From NCBI GenBank assembly GCA_051306365.1, contig JBPPNC010000149.1, positions 1 through 5,688 on the forward strand: 5,688 nt of DNA. The letters run 5' to 3'. The position numbers and the translations under genes are program-made. The notes beneath the pieces were generated by a model. It was not told where the DNA came from, made no database searches, and was given only the letters and a program-made list of their open reading frames with translations. The DNA is from Svornostia sp051306365. GTDB taxonomy: Bacteria > Actinomycetota > Thermoleophilia > Solirubrobacterales > Solirubrobacteraceae. Below, piece by piece: positions 1-4,603 of the stretch (position 1 is its first letter; each line of letters starts with the position of its first letter).

Positions 1-8
1 ATCGGCGC

Positions 9-32
9 GCGGGCGCGAGCGCTCGCGCCCGC
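9..32. terminator. 24-bp perfect GC palindrome, probable (bidirectional) terminator
   Basis: All 12 base pairs of this dyad are perfect around the 20/21 centre; as RNA it would fold as about a 10-bp stem with a tight 4-nt loop. It lies 11-34 nt beyond the stop codon of the minus-strand flavoprotein, where a terminator is expected. No U-tract follows on either strand, so it would be of the U-less, GC-stem type often proposed for actinobacteria. A second hairpin (33-49) abuts it. Termination is inferred from position and symmetry only. Confidence 0.5.
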
Positions 33-49
33 CGGCTGACGCTCAGCCG
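33..49. repeat. 7-bp hairpin over the flavoprotein stop codon
   Basis: Inverted repeat CGGCTGA-CGC-TCAGCCG: a 7-bp stem and 3-nt loop. Its right arm contains the minus-strand stop codon (TCA at 43-45). It is directly adjacent to the 24-bp palindrome, giving tandem hairpins at the gene end. It may contribute to termination or 3'-end stability. Its left arm also carries an in-frame plus-strand TGA (37-39), so it could mark the end of a convergent gene lying to the left. Confidence 0.4.
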
Positions 50-1308
50 CCCAGGAGCTCGATGCCGCCGGCGGGGTCGCCTTCGGCGTGCAGCGTCGGC
101 GCGGCGTGCCCGAGATCGACGTCCACGGGCACGTCCCCGCCGCCCGCCGCCGGTGCGTGCGAGGCGAGAGAGCTGTCCAGGGTGGCCAGGTAGGGGGCGA
201 GGTACCGGCCCGCGATCTTGCTCGGCGGCCACCACAGCGCATGCTCGGAGACGATCGACGCCGCTTCCCCCGCGCCGCCGGCGACGGCGGCGCGCAGCCA
301 CTTCGTCCCGGAGCCCGTGAGCAGCATCCCGCGCAGCATCGGCTTGAACGGCGCCGCCGCGAGCCCGGTGACGCCGGCGTGCGCGGCCACCGCCTGCGCG
401 GCCGCGTCAGCCTGCTGCGCCGCGATGCCGCCCTGCTTGATCGGGAACGTCGTCCCGTCCCCGGCCGCCCAGACATTTCGCACCCCGACGACGGCGCAGG
501 TGTCGTCCACGGGAAGGAACCCGTGCTCGGCCGCCGGGAGGCCAGGGACCGGGCGCCCGACGAGACGGGGAAGGGCGACGACGCGATCGACCTCGTACGA
601 CCCGTCCGCAGGGGTGAAGGCCACCGTCCGGCTGTCGGGCACGTCGGCGTACCGGCCGAGGTGCAGCGTGACGCCGGCATCCGTGAGCAGCTGGGCGACG
701 GCGTCGCTGGCGGCGAGGCCGAACATCGCGAGCGGCCGGTCTTCCGGCGTCACGATCGACACCTCGATGTCGGGCAGCGACAGCGAGCGGGCGCGCTCGG
801 CCGTCATGAGCGCCAGCTCGTACAGCGGCAGCGGCCACGCGGCACCTGGCGGGACGACGAACGCGATGCGGCGCAGGTAGCCGCCCTCGAGGTCTTGCAG
901 CAGTCCGTGCACGGCCTCGGCGTCCGGGCCGCCGCGGAAGGTCGTGGCGTGCGCGTAGGCGGGCTCCGGATGGGAGCCCAGTGCGACCACCAGCGCCTCG
1001 TAGGCGATCTCGTCCCCGGCACCGGTCTGGACGATCTGTGCGGCCGGATCAACGCTGGCGAGCGTGCCCGCGTGGAGTTCGGCGTCCACGTCCTGCGCGA
1101 TGCGCTCAAGCGGATACCGCTGCGCGGACGGGCGCGCGAACGGCTCCTGCACGGTCCACGGGCGGACGACGAAGTCGGAGTCGGGCGTCAGCAGGGTCGC
1201 GGCGACCCGGTCGCCCGCGAGGTCACGCAGGGCGAGGAGGGTTTCCAGGCCGGCCACGCCGCCCCCGGCGACGAGGACCTTCAACGGGGTCTGGGCAGGG
1301 TCGCTCAT
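43..1308 (-). CDS. FAD-dependent oxidoreductase of the NDH-2/SQR-like superfamily, electron donor unknown
   Basis: A complete 421-residue flavoprotein, probably cytosolic or peripherally membrane-associated; no signal peptide or transmembrane helix is seen. The N-terminal Rossmann fold has the FAD motif GGGVAGLE (residues 15-22). VVALGSHP (107-114) matches the ATG-like motif, and AAGDGTTFPIKQGG (281-294) is the C-terminal FAD motif with Asp284, typical of NDH-2, sulfide:quinone reductase and flavocytochrome c sulfide dehydrogenase relatives. A conserved-looking WWPPSKIAGRYLAPYLA block (359-375) precedes a low-complexity Ala/Gly/Asp tail. The second Rossmann region (146-190) has PPGAAWPLPLYELA where an NAD(P)H-binding GxGxxG would be expected, and the protein has a single cysteine (Cys271). 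It is therefore neither a standard NADH dehydrogenase nor a Cys-dependent SQR or disulfide reductase. ATG at 1308 is chosen because a TANNNT hexamer ends 6 nt upstream, implying a leaderless mRNA. It is divergent from the response regulator. Family assignment is firm; substrate is unknown. Confidence 0.88.
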   Translation of the reverse strand: MSDPAQTPLKVLVAGGGVAGLETLLALRDLAGDRVAATLLTPDSDFVVRPWTVQEPFARPSAQRYPLERIAQDVDAELHAGTLASVDPAAQIVQTGAGDEIAYEALVVALGSHPEPAYAHATTFRGGPDAEAVHGLLQDLEGGYLRRIAFVVPPGAAWPLPLYELALMTAERARSLSLPDIEVSIVTPEDRPLAMFGLAASDAVAQLLTDAGVTLHLGRYADVPDSRTVAFTPADGSYEVDRVVALPRLVGRPVPGLPAAEHGFLPVDDTCAVVGVRNVWAAGDGTTFPIKQGGIAAQQADAAAQAVAAHAGVTGLAAAPFKPMLRGMLLTGSGTKWLRAAVAGGAGEAASIVSEHALWWPPSKIAGRYLAPYLATLDSSLASHAPAAGGGDVPVDVDLGHAAPTLHAEGDPAGGIELLGG

Positions 1309-1320
1309 AGCCTCAGGCTA
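1308..1320. promoter_or_regulatory. 13-bp perfect dyad overlapping the flavoprotein -10 and start codon
   Basis: TAGCCT-C-AGGCTA is a perfect 6+1+6 inverted repeat. On the minus strand it contains the presumed -10 hexamer, and its last base is the A of the ATG. A protein bound here would block both RNA polymerase and the leaderless start, so it is a candidate operator. The binder is unknown; the neighbouring response regulator is one possibility. The symmetry is seen directly; the function is inference. Confidence 0.35.
1315..1320 (-). promoter_or_regulatory. -10 element of a leaderless promoter for the flavoprotein gene
   Basis: Read on the minus strand the sequence is TAGCCT-N6-ATG, the spacing expected when transcription starts at the A of the start codon. 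No Shine-Dalgarno lies at a useful distance: a GAGG is only 2 nt from the ATG. No convincing TTGACA-like -35 is visible. Confidence 0.5.
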
Positions 1321-1397
1321 CGCCGCGGCGCCGACCTGCACCACCCGAAACACGAACCGTGCGGCCAGGAACGGCCACTGCATCGGGCCTCGCCGGA

Positions 1398-1403
1398 TAT
1401 GTT
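1398..1403 (+). promoter_or_regulatory. -10 element of a leaderless promoter for the response regulator gene
   Basis: TATGTT ends 7 nt before the GTG at 1411, matching the TANNNT-N6/7-start pattern of actinobacterial leaderless genes. The hexamer also contains the in-frame ATG at 1399, which would then lie upstream of the transcript start; this favours GTG 1411. No Shine-Dalgarno precedes either candidate. No clear -35 is seen. Confidence 0.5.
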
Positions 1404-1410
1404 CCCCGCC

Positions 1411-2064
1411 GTGACCGAGGAAGAACAGCCCGCGCAGCTGCGGCTCGTCCTCGCCGACGACCACGCGGTCGTGCGGGCGGGGCTGAAGCTCCTGCTCGAC
1501 AGCGAACCGGACTTCGAGGTGGTCGCCGAGGCCGGTGACGTGGAGGAGGCGCTGCGGCAGGTCCGTGCGTACCGGCCGGACGTGCTCGTGCTCGATCTGA
1601 ACATGCCCGGCGCACCCAGTCTGCCTGCGATTCCCAAGGTCGCGGAGATCAACGAGGCCACGGCCGTCGTCGTGCTGACCATGCAGGACGACACCGCGTT
1701 CGCACGCGAAGCGCTGCGGGGCGGCGCGAAGGGCTACGTGCTGAAGGACGCCGCCGACGGCGAGCTGGCGCAGGCCGTGCGCGCTGCAGCGAATGGCGGC
1801 ACCTATCTGAACCCCTCACTGGGCGCGCGCCTCGCTGCCGAGCCCCCCACGCCCACGGGCCCGCCGGACGACCTGACCGAGCGCGAGGTCGAGGTCCTGC
1901 GGCTCATCGCCCTCGGGCACACGAACGCGGAGATCGCGGGGCAGCTGTACCTCAGCGTCCGCACGGTGGAGTCTCACCGCGCGCACATCCAGCAGAAGCT
2001 GCGCCGGTCAACCCGTGCCGAGCTCGTCCGGTACGCGCTCGACCACGGGCTCGTCGAGCAGTAG
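1411..2064 (+). CDS. NarL/FixJ-family response regulator (REC + LuxR HTH)
   Basis: A 217-residue DNA-binding response regulator. The receiver domain (about 10-125) has the acidic pair Asp16/Asp17, phospho-acceptor Asp62 in VLDLNMPG, the switch Thr90 in VVVLT, and Lys112 in YVLKDA; all receiver active-site residues are present. A Pro-rich linker (145-154) leads to a LuxR-type helix-turn-helix (155-197: LTEREVEVLRLIALGHT, then the recognition helix around SVRTVESHR). It should be phosphorylated by a HisKA_3-type kinase, dimerise and bind promoter DNA. The convergently encoded GAF kinase next door is the obvious partner (inference). Start GTG 1411 is preferred over the in-frame ATG 1399 because the TATGTT -10 overlaps that ATG; the ATG would add only four residues. 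The last 57 bp, encoding the end of the HTH domain and the stop, overlap the 3' end of the kinase gene. The sequence is typical NarL rather than specifically DosR, so no symbol is given. Confidence 0.93.
   Translation: MTEEEQPAQLRLVLADDHAVVRAGLKLLLDSEPDFEVVAEAGDVEEALRQVRAYRPDVLVLDLNMPGAPSLPAIPKVAEINEATAVVVLTMQDDTAFAREALRGGAKGYVLKDAADGELAQAVRAAANGGTYLNPSLGARLAAEPPTPTGPPDDLTEREVEVLRLIALGHTNAEIAGQLYLSVRTVESHRAHIQQKLRRSTRAELVRYALDHGLVEQ
2008..2064. other. 57-bp tail-to-tail overlap of regulator and kinase genes
   Basis: The regulator stop (TAG 2062-2064) lies inside the kinase gene, and the kinase stop (TGA, TCA at 2008-2010 on the plus strand) lies inside the regulator gene. The regulator side encodes conserved HTH sequence; the kinase side encodes a tail beyond its ATPase domain. 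This suggests the kinase frame read on into its neighbour after loss of an earlier stop. The two mRNAs would be complementary here. There is no room for a conventional terminator between the two genes. Confidence 0.85.
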
Positions 2065-3729
2065 CCGCAGCGGCAGACGCGCGCTGATGACGGTCCCGCC
2101 GCCGGGTTGGGTGCGGACCTCCAGCGTGCCGCCGGCCAGCTCGACTCGCTCGCGCATCCCGACGAGCCCGAACCCGGTGCTCGGGTCGTCCTCGGCGAAG
2201 CCCCGGCCATCGTCGGAGACTTCAAGCAGCACGTGCTCGGTCGCCCGCCAGACCCGCACCTTCGCGCGGGTCGCGCCCGCGTGCTTGCGCACGTTGTGCA
2301 GGGCCTCCTGCACGACCCGATAGACCGTGGTCTCGAGTTCGGGGTCGAGCCGCTGGGCGGCCTCGCCGTCAAGGGTGATGTGCGCGTCGAGCGCCGGCCC
2401 GTCGGCGACGGCGAACCGCTCGGTGAGGCTCTCCAAGGCCGCCTGGAGGCCCAGATCGTCGAGTGCGGCGGGGCGCAGTTCGGTGATCAGTCCGCGCAGG
2501 TCGTCGACCTGCGTGCCGAGCATCGTAATGGCGCGTTCGACGGTGGCACGGAGGCGCTCCTCGTCACCGCGCAGTGCCCCGGAGAGCAGCATGCGCAGCG
2601 CGCCGAGACCCTGGAGGGTGTCGTCGTGCAGCTCGCGCGCCCAGCGGCGGCGCTCGAGCTCGGCCGCGTCGATGCTGCGCCGCAGCCGGTCGCGTTCCAC
2701 GGTGCGCGCGGTGGCCACGGCCGTGGCGGCGCTCGCGGCGAACGACTGGAGCAGCGCTTCCTGGGCGGCGCCGAACTGCGGGTCGTGGCCGCGACGGTCG
2801 AACGCGGCGAGCACCCCGAGCGGGCGATCCCGGAAGACGAGTGGGACGAGCAGCGCCGAGCGCGCCCCGTCGACGCCGATCCGGTGCCCGGCGAGCCCGA
2901 GGTCCGTGGCCACGTCGCGAATGCGCGCGGCACAACGATCGCGGAGCACCACGCCGAGGGTCTCACGCGCGCCGGCGAGCGTCCGGCCCAGGGCACGGTC
3001 ATCGAACTCGCCGGCTCCGGCGGCGACGACGAGCTTGGCGTCGGTCTGCAGCGCGATCACGACGGCGCGGGCGTCGACGAGCGACCGTGCCCGCTCGACG
3101 ATGAGCTCCAGCACCCGCTCGACGTCGCGCTCGCCGCCCACGGCACGCGCGATGGCCGAAGTCGCCTCCAGGGTCTGCATCACGCGCTCGAGCGCGTCCC
3201 GCCGCGCGTCGACGTCCTGGTAGAGGCGAGCGTTCTGCATCGCGACCGCCGCCCAGGCAGCGAGGATCACCGCCGCCTGCTCGTCGGCTTCGGTGAAGGG
3301 CTCTCCGTCCTCCTTCTCGGTGAGGTACAGGTTGCCCCACGCCTCGCCGCGGACGAGGATCGGCACGCCGAGGAACGTGTGCATCGGCGGGTGCGCGTCC
3401 GGGATGCCGAACGACCGCGGGTCCTCGGAGACATGGTTGAGCCGCAGCGGCCGGGGGTCGGAGATGAGCACGCCGAGGATGCCGCGGCCCCGGGGGAGGT
3501 CCCCGATCATCTCGTGGGTCTCGTCGTCGATGCCCTTCGTGATGAAGCGCTCGAGCTCGCGGCGAGTCGCCGCCAGGACCCCGATGGCGGCGAACCGGGC
3601 GCCGGTCACCTCGCGCGCCACGTCGAGGAGCTCCTCGAGCACGCCGTCGACATCGAGCTGGGCGACGATCGACTGCCCCGCCTCGATGAGGCGACGCAGC
3701 TGAGCCTCACGCAGGGCAGCCGATGGCAT
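2008..3729 (-). CDS. Cytosolic GAF-GAF-HisKA_3 sensor histidine kinase, DosS/DosT (DevS)-like
   Basis: A 573-residue soluble kinase with no transmembrane segment, so it senses an intracellular or diffusible signal. GAF-A (about 20-168) contains KGIDDETHEMIGDLPRGRG (65-83) and HPPMHTFLGVPI (113-124). His113 and Tyr135 are 22 residues apart, as are the DosS proximal heme ligand His149 and distal Tyr171. GAF-B spans about 188-340. HisKA_3 carries phospho-acceptor His368 in ELHDDTLQ. The HATPase domain (about 465-552) has Asn479 in HNVRKHA, DDGRGF (506-511) and GFGLVGM (519-525). M. tuberculosis DosS and DosT, as I recall, are 578 and 573 residues with this same architecture. The likely role is heme-based O2/NO/CO or redox sensing that drives phosphorylation of the neighbouring response regulator. 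The last 18 codons, after the conserved kinase end at SARLPL, form a tail lying wholly inside the overlap with the regulator gene. The start is ATG 3729; GTG 3732 is equally possible given TAGGGT at 3743-3738. Heme binding is inferred, not shown. Confidence 0.92.
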   Translation of the reverse strand: MPSAALREAQLRRLIEAGQSIVAQLDVDGVLEELLDVAREVTGARFAAIGVLAATRRELERFITKGIDDETHEMIGDLPRGRGILGVLISDPRPLRLNHVSEDPRSFGIPDAHPPMHTFLGVPILVRGEAWGNLYLTEKEDGEPFTEADEQAAVILAAWAAVAMQNARLYQDVDARRDALERVMQTLEATSAIARAVGGERDVERVLELIVERARSLVDARAVVIALQTDAKLVVAAGAGEFDDRALGRTLAGARETLGVVLRDRCAARIRDVATDLGLAGHRIGVDGARSALLVPLVFRDRPLGVLAAFDRRGHDPQFGAAQEALLQSFAASAATAVATARTVERDRLRRSIDAAELERRRWARELHDDTLQGLGALRMLLSGALRGDEERLRATVERAITMLGTQVDDLRGLITELRPAALDDLGLQAALESLTERFAVADGPALDAHITLDGEAAQRLDPELETTVYRVVQEALHNVRKHAGATRAKVRVWRATEHVLLEVSDDGRGFAEDDPSTGFGLVGMRERVELAGGTLEVRTQPGGGTVISARLPLRLLLDEPVVERVPDELGTG

Positions 3730-3737
3730 CACCAGGC

Positions 3738-3743
3738 ACCCTA
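3738..3743 (-). promoter_or_regulatory. -10 element of the kinase promoter, leaderless or nearly so
   Basis: On the minus strand TAGGGT is followed by 5 nt and GTG (3732), or 8 nt and ATG (3729). Either start would give a leaderless or near-leaderless transcript. The same bases read AGGGTG, 7 nt before the ATG, and could instead be a poor Shine-Dalgarno on a longer mRNA, so this is the least certain of the four leaderless calls. Confidence 0.4.
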
Positions 3744-3755
3744 GATGAGTTCCGG

Positions 3756-3767
3756 GGCGGCGCCGCC
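3756..3767. repeat. 12-bp perfect GC palindrome between the divergent kinase and USP promoters
   Basis: GGCGGCGCCGCC is self-complementary and lies near the middle of the 75-nt kinase/USP intergenic region, upstream of both presumed -10 elements. A shared regulator site is possible, but GC-only palindromes arise easily in DNA of this composition. Confidence 0.25.
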
Positions 3768-3786
3768 AGTGCGCCCTGGCCGGATC

Positions 3787-3804
3787 GGCGCATATGCTGG
3801 CGCC
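3787..3804. promoter_or_regulatory. Dyad around the USP -10 element, candidate operator
   Basis: GGCGC-N8-GCGCC (3787-3791 and 3800-3804) encloses the -10 hexamer, and within it GCATATGC (3790-3797) is a perfect 8-bp palindrome. The structure ends immediately before the ATG at 3805, so a bound protein would cover -10 and transcript start. This is inference from symmetry and position. Confidence 0.3.
3793..3798 (+). promoter_or_regulatory. -10 element of a leaderless promoter for the USP gene
   Basis: TATGCT-N6-ATG matches the leaderless spacing and decides the start at 3805 over the longer in-frame opening from 3745, which would run through the promoter. No Shine-Dalgarno is present before ATG 3805, and no clear -35 is seen. 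Confidence 0.5.
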
Positions 3805-4254
3805 ATGCCCGACCGCCTGCCCGTCCTCGTCGTGGGATACGACGCATCGCCCCCGGCCAACGCCGCGCTGGCGCACGCCGCCGGGCTGGCACCGGGCGGG
3901 CGCATCATCGTCGTGCACGCGCACGAGCCGGCGCCCAAGCAGCTCGACGAGCGCTGGCGCGCGATCCTTTCCGCGGATCAAGAGGCGCGGAGCAAGGCGA
4001 TTCTGGACGCGCTGCCGGAGCAGATCGCGGGCGCGCTCGACGGCATCGCGTGGGAGAGCATGTCGGTTGATGGCCCGCCCTGTCCGGCGCTGTGCCGGGT
4101 CGCCGAGGAGCAGGACGCCGACGCGATCGTCATCGGCACCCACGGGTACGGCCGCCTGGGGGCGATGCTCGGCTCGGTGGCGCACTCGCTGCTGCGCGAG
4201 GCGGACCGCCCGGTGATCGTGATCCCGCCGCGGGCCGTCGAGCGCATCGGCTGA
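3805..4254 (+). CDS. Universal stress protein, UspA family, single domain
   Basis: A complete 149-residue Usp domain, the usual length for a single-domain member. The first strand PVLVVGYDASP (6-16) carries the conserved adenine-contacting Asp13. The C-terminal nucleotide motif starts GTHG (111-114), continues to GS (123-124) and is followed by the strand PVIVIP (136-141). The common ATP-binding pattern is G-2x-G-9x-G(S/T); here only eight residues separate Gly114 from Gly123, so binding may be altered. Cys93 and Cys97 are spaced CxxxC in the helix before strand four, where Cys is not usual. Family members are small cytosolic dimers that bind ATP or AMP and help survival under hypoxia, starvation or oxidative stress; several M. 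tuberculosis members belong to the DosR regulon. That matches its divergent placement 75 nt from a DosS-like kinase. The precise role is unknown. Confidence 0.92.
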   Translation: MPDRLPVLVVGYDASPPANAALAHAAGLAPGGRIIVVHAHEPAPKQLDERWRAILSADQEARSKAILDALPEQIAGALDGIAWESMSVDGPPCPALCRVAEEQDADAIVIGTHGYGRLGAMLGSVAHSLLREADRPVIVIPPRAVERIG

Positions 4255-4280
4255 CCGCGGACGCGGGCTCCGTAGTGCGC

Positions 4281-4298
4281 CGCGCGGCACCACGCGCG
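4281..4298 (+). terminator. GC hairpin downstream of the USP gene, possible terminator
   Basis: CGCGCG-GCACCA-CGCGCG forms a 6-bp stem with a 6-nt loop, 26 nt after the USP stop. No U-run follows. A weaker 4-bp hairpin lies directly after the stop at 4255-4266. The position between two same-strand genes suits a terminator that separates the USP transcript from the next promoter. Evidence is positional only. Confidence 0.3.
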
Positions 4299-4341
4299 AA
4301 CCACGAGCAGATCCGCGGGCGGGTGCCGATGATCGGCGTCC

Positions 4342-4360
4342 CCGTCCGTCGTACGGTCGG
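4342..4360. promoter_or_regulatory. 19-bp dyad over the putative promoter of the small membrane protein
   Basis: CCGtCCGTcgtACGGtCGG is symmetric around position 4351: seven pairs on each side with one T/T mismatch and a 3-nt centre. It overlaps the only TANNNT hexamer near the expected transcript start (TACGGT, 4352-4357), so it is a reasonable repressor-site candidate. The binder is unknown. Confidence 0.35.
4352..4357 (+). promoter_or_regulatory. Possible -10 element for the small membrane protein gene
   Basis: TACGGT fits TANNNT. A transcript starting about 7 nt downstream would have a leader of roughly 30 nt carrying the GGAGG Shine-Dalgarno. The hexamer is far from the start codon, so this gene would be leadered, in contrast to the four genes to its left. 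No -35 is recognised. Confidence 0.3.
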
Positions 4361-4385
4361 TTCATCGTGACGAACTGACTGCCGC

Positions 4386-4390
4386 GGAGG
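4386..4390 (+). promoter_or_regulatory. Shine-Dalgarno of the small membrane protein
   Basis: GGAGG sits 6 nt before ATG 4397, ideal spacing. It is the only strong Shine-Dalgarno seen in the window and is the main support for this short reading frame being translated. Confidence 0.7.
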
Positions 4391-4396
4391 CCGAAG

Positions 4397-4600
4397 ATGC
4401 ACAGCGATGACCGGACCGAAATGCGTTTCCTGGGGGCCTTCTACGGCCTGATCGCGCTGCTGCTCGGCGTGTTCGTCTTCGTGATGCTCGCGGGCGCGCA
4501 CCTGCTGTCACTCGCCGCGATCGTCGTTCCGCTCTTCATCGCGATGGCGCTGCTGTGGCTCGCCGTGCCGAACCACGGCGGCCCGCACCGCCACCACTGA
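4397..4600 (+). CDS. Small two-helix membrane protein with His-rich C-terminus, function unknown
   Basis: A 67-residue hypothetical protein. After a charged N-terminus (HSDDRTEMR) there are two hydrophobic segments, about residues 11-33 and 37-57, joined by a short turn (GAHLL). This predicts a helical hairpin with both ends on the same side of the membrane, probably the cytoplasm. The C-terminus is PNHGGPHRHH, with His60, 64, 66 and 67 in eight residues, which could bind a metal ion; short His tails are also seen in small membrane proteins with no known metal role. Translation is supported by the GGAGG Shine-Dalgarno and a coherent membrane pattern. Its stop is 3 nt from the stop of the convergent aminotransferase gene. 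I do not recognise a named family. It may respond to the same stress as the USP, but nothing in the sequence proves this. Confidence 0.72.
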   Translation: MHSDDRTEMRFLGAFYGLIALLLGVFVFVMLAGAHLLSLAAIVVPLFIAMALLWLAVPNHGGPHRHH

Positions 4601-4603
4601 CCG

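Noticed and set aside
1..39. Possible C-terminal tail of a plus-strand gene entering from the left (reads IGARARALAPAG then TGA at 37-39)
   Set aside because: Twelve codons of low-complexity sequence in a palindromic region; every plus frame is open here, so there is no real support. The next sequence to the left would settle it.
43..1308. Annotation as sulfide:quinone oxidoreductase
   Set aside because: Only one Cys (Cys271) is present, whereas SQR activity needs at least a redox cysteine pair; superfamily resemblance alone is not enough.
1368..1403. GGAAC...GTT as an ECF sigma-factor promoter before the response regulator
   Set aside because: The spacing is about 28 nt, far from the usual 16-17 nt.
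88..1410. Long open plus-strand frame upstream of and in frame with the response regulator, antisense to the flavoprotein
   Set aside because: Arg/Gly-rich translation without domain character; the receiver domain begins only after 1411, and the promoter lies inside this stretch. It is open because GC-rich codons on the other strand exclude stops.
2107..3744. 545-codon open frame antisense to the kinase gene
   Set aside because: It mirrors the kinase coding frame, with no recognisable domain; a typical high-GC shadow.
3733..4365. Upstream extension of the kinase frame across the USP gene
   Set aside because: The extension is Arg-rich and antisense to a well-supported USP gene; GAF-A begins close to ATG 3729, and a -10 hexamer sits just before it.
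1309..4396. Search of the three intergenic regions for a DosR-type box (GGGACT...AGTCCC-like palindrome)
   Set aside because: No such sequence was seen by eye. If the regulator is DosR-like it must use a different site.
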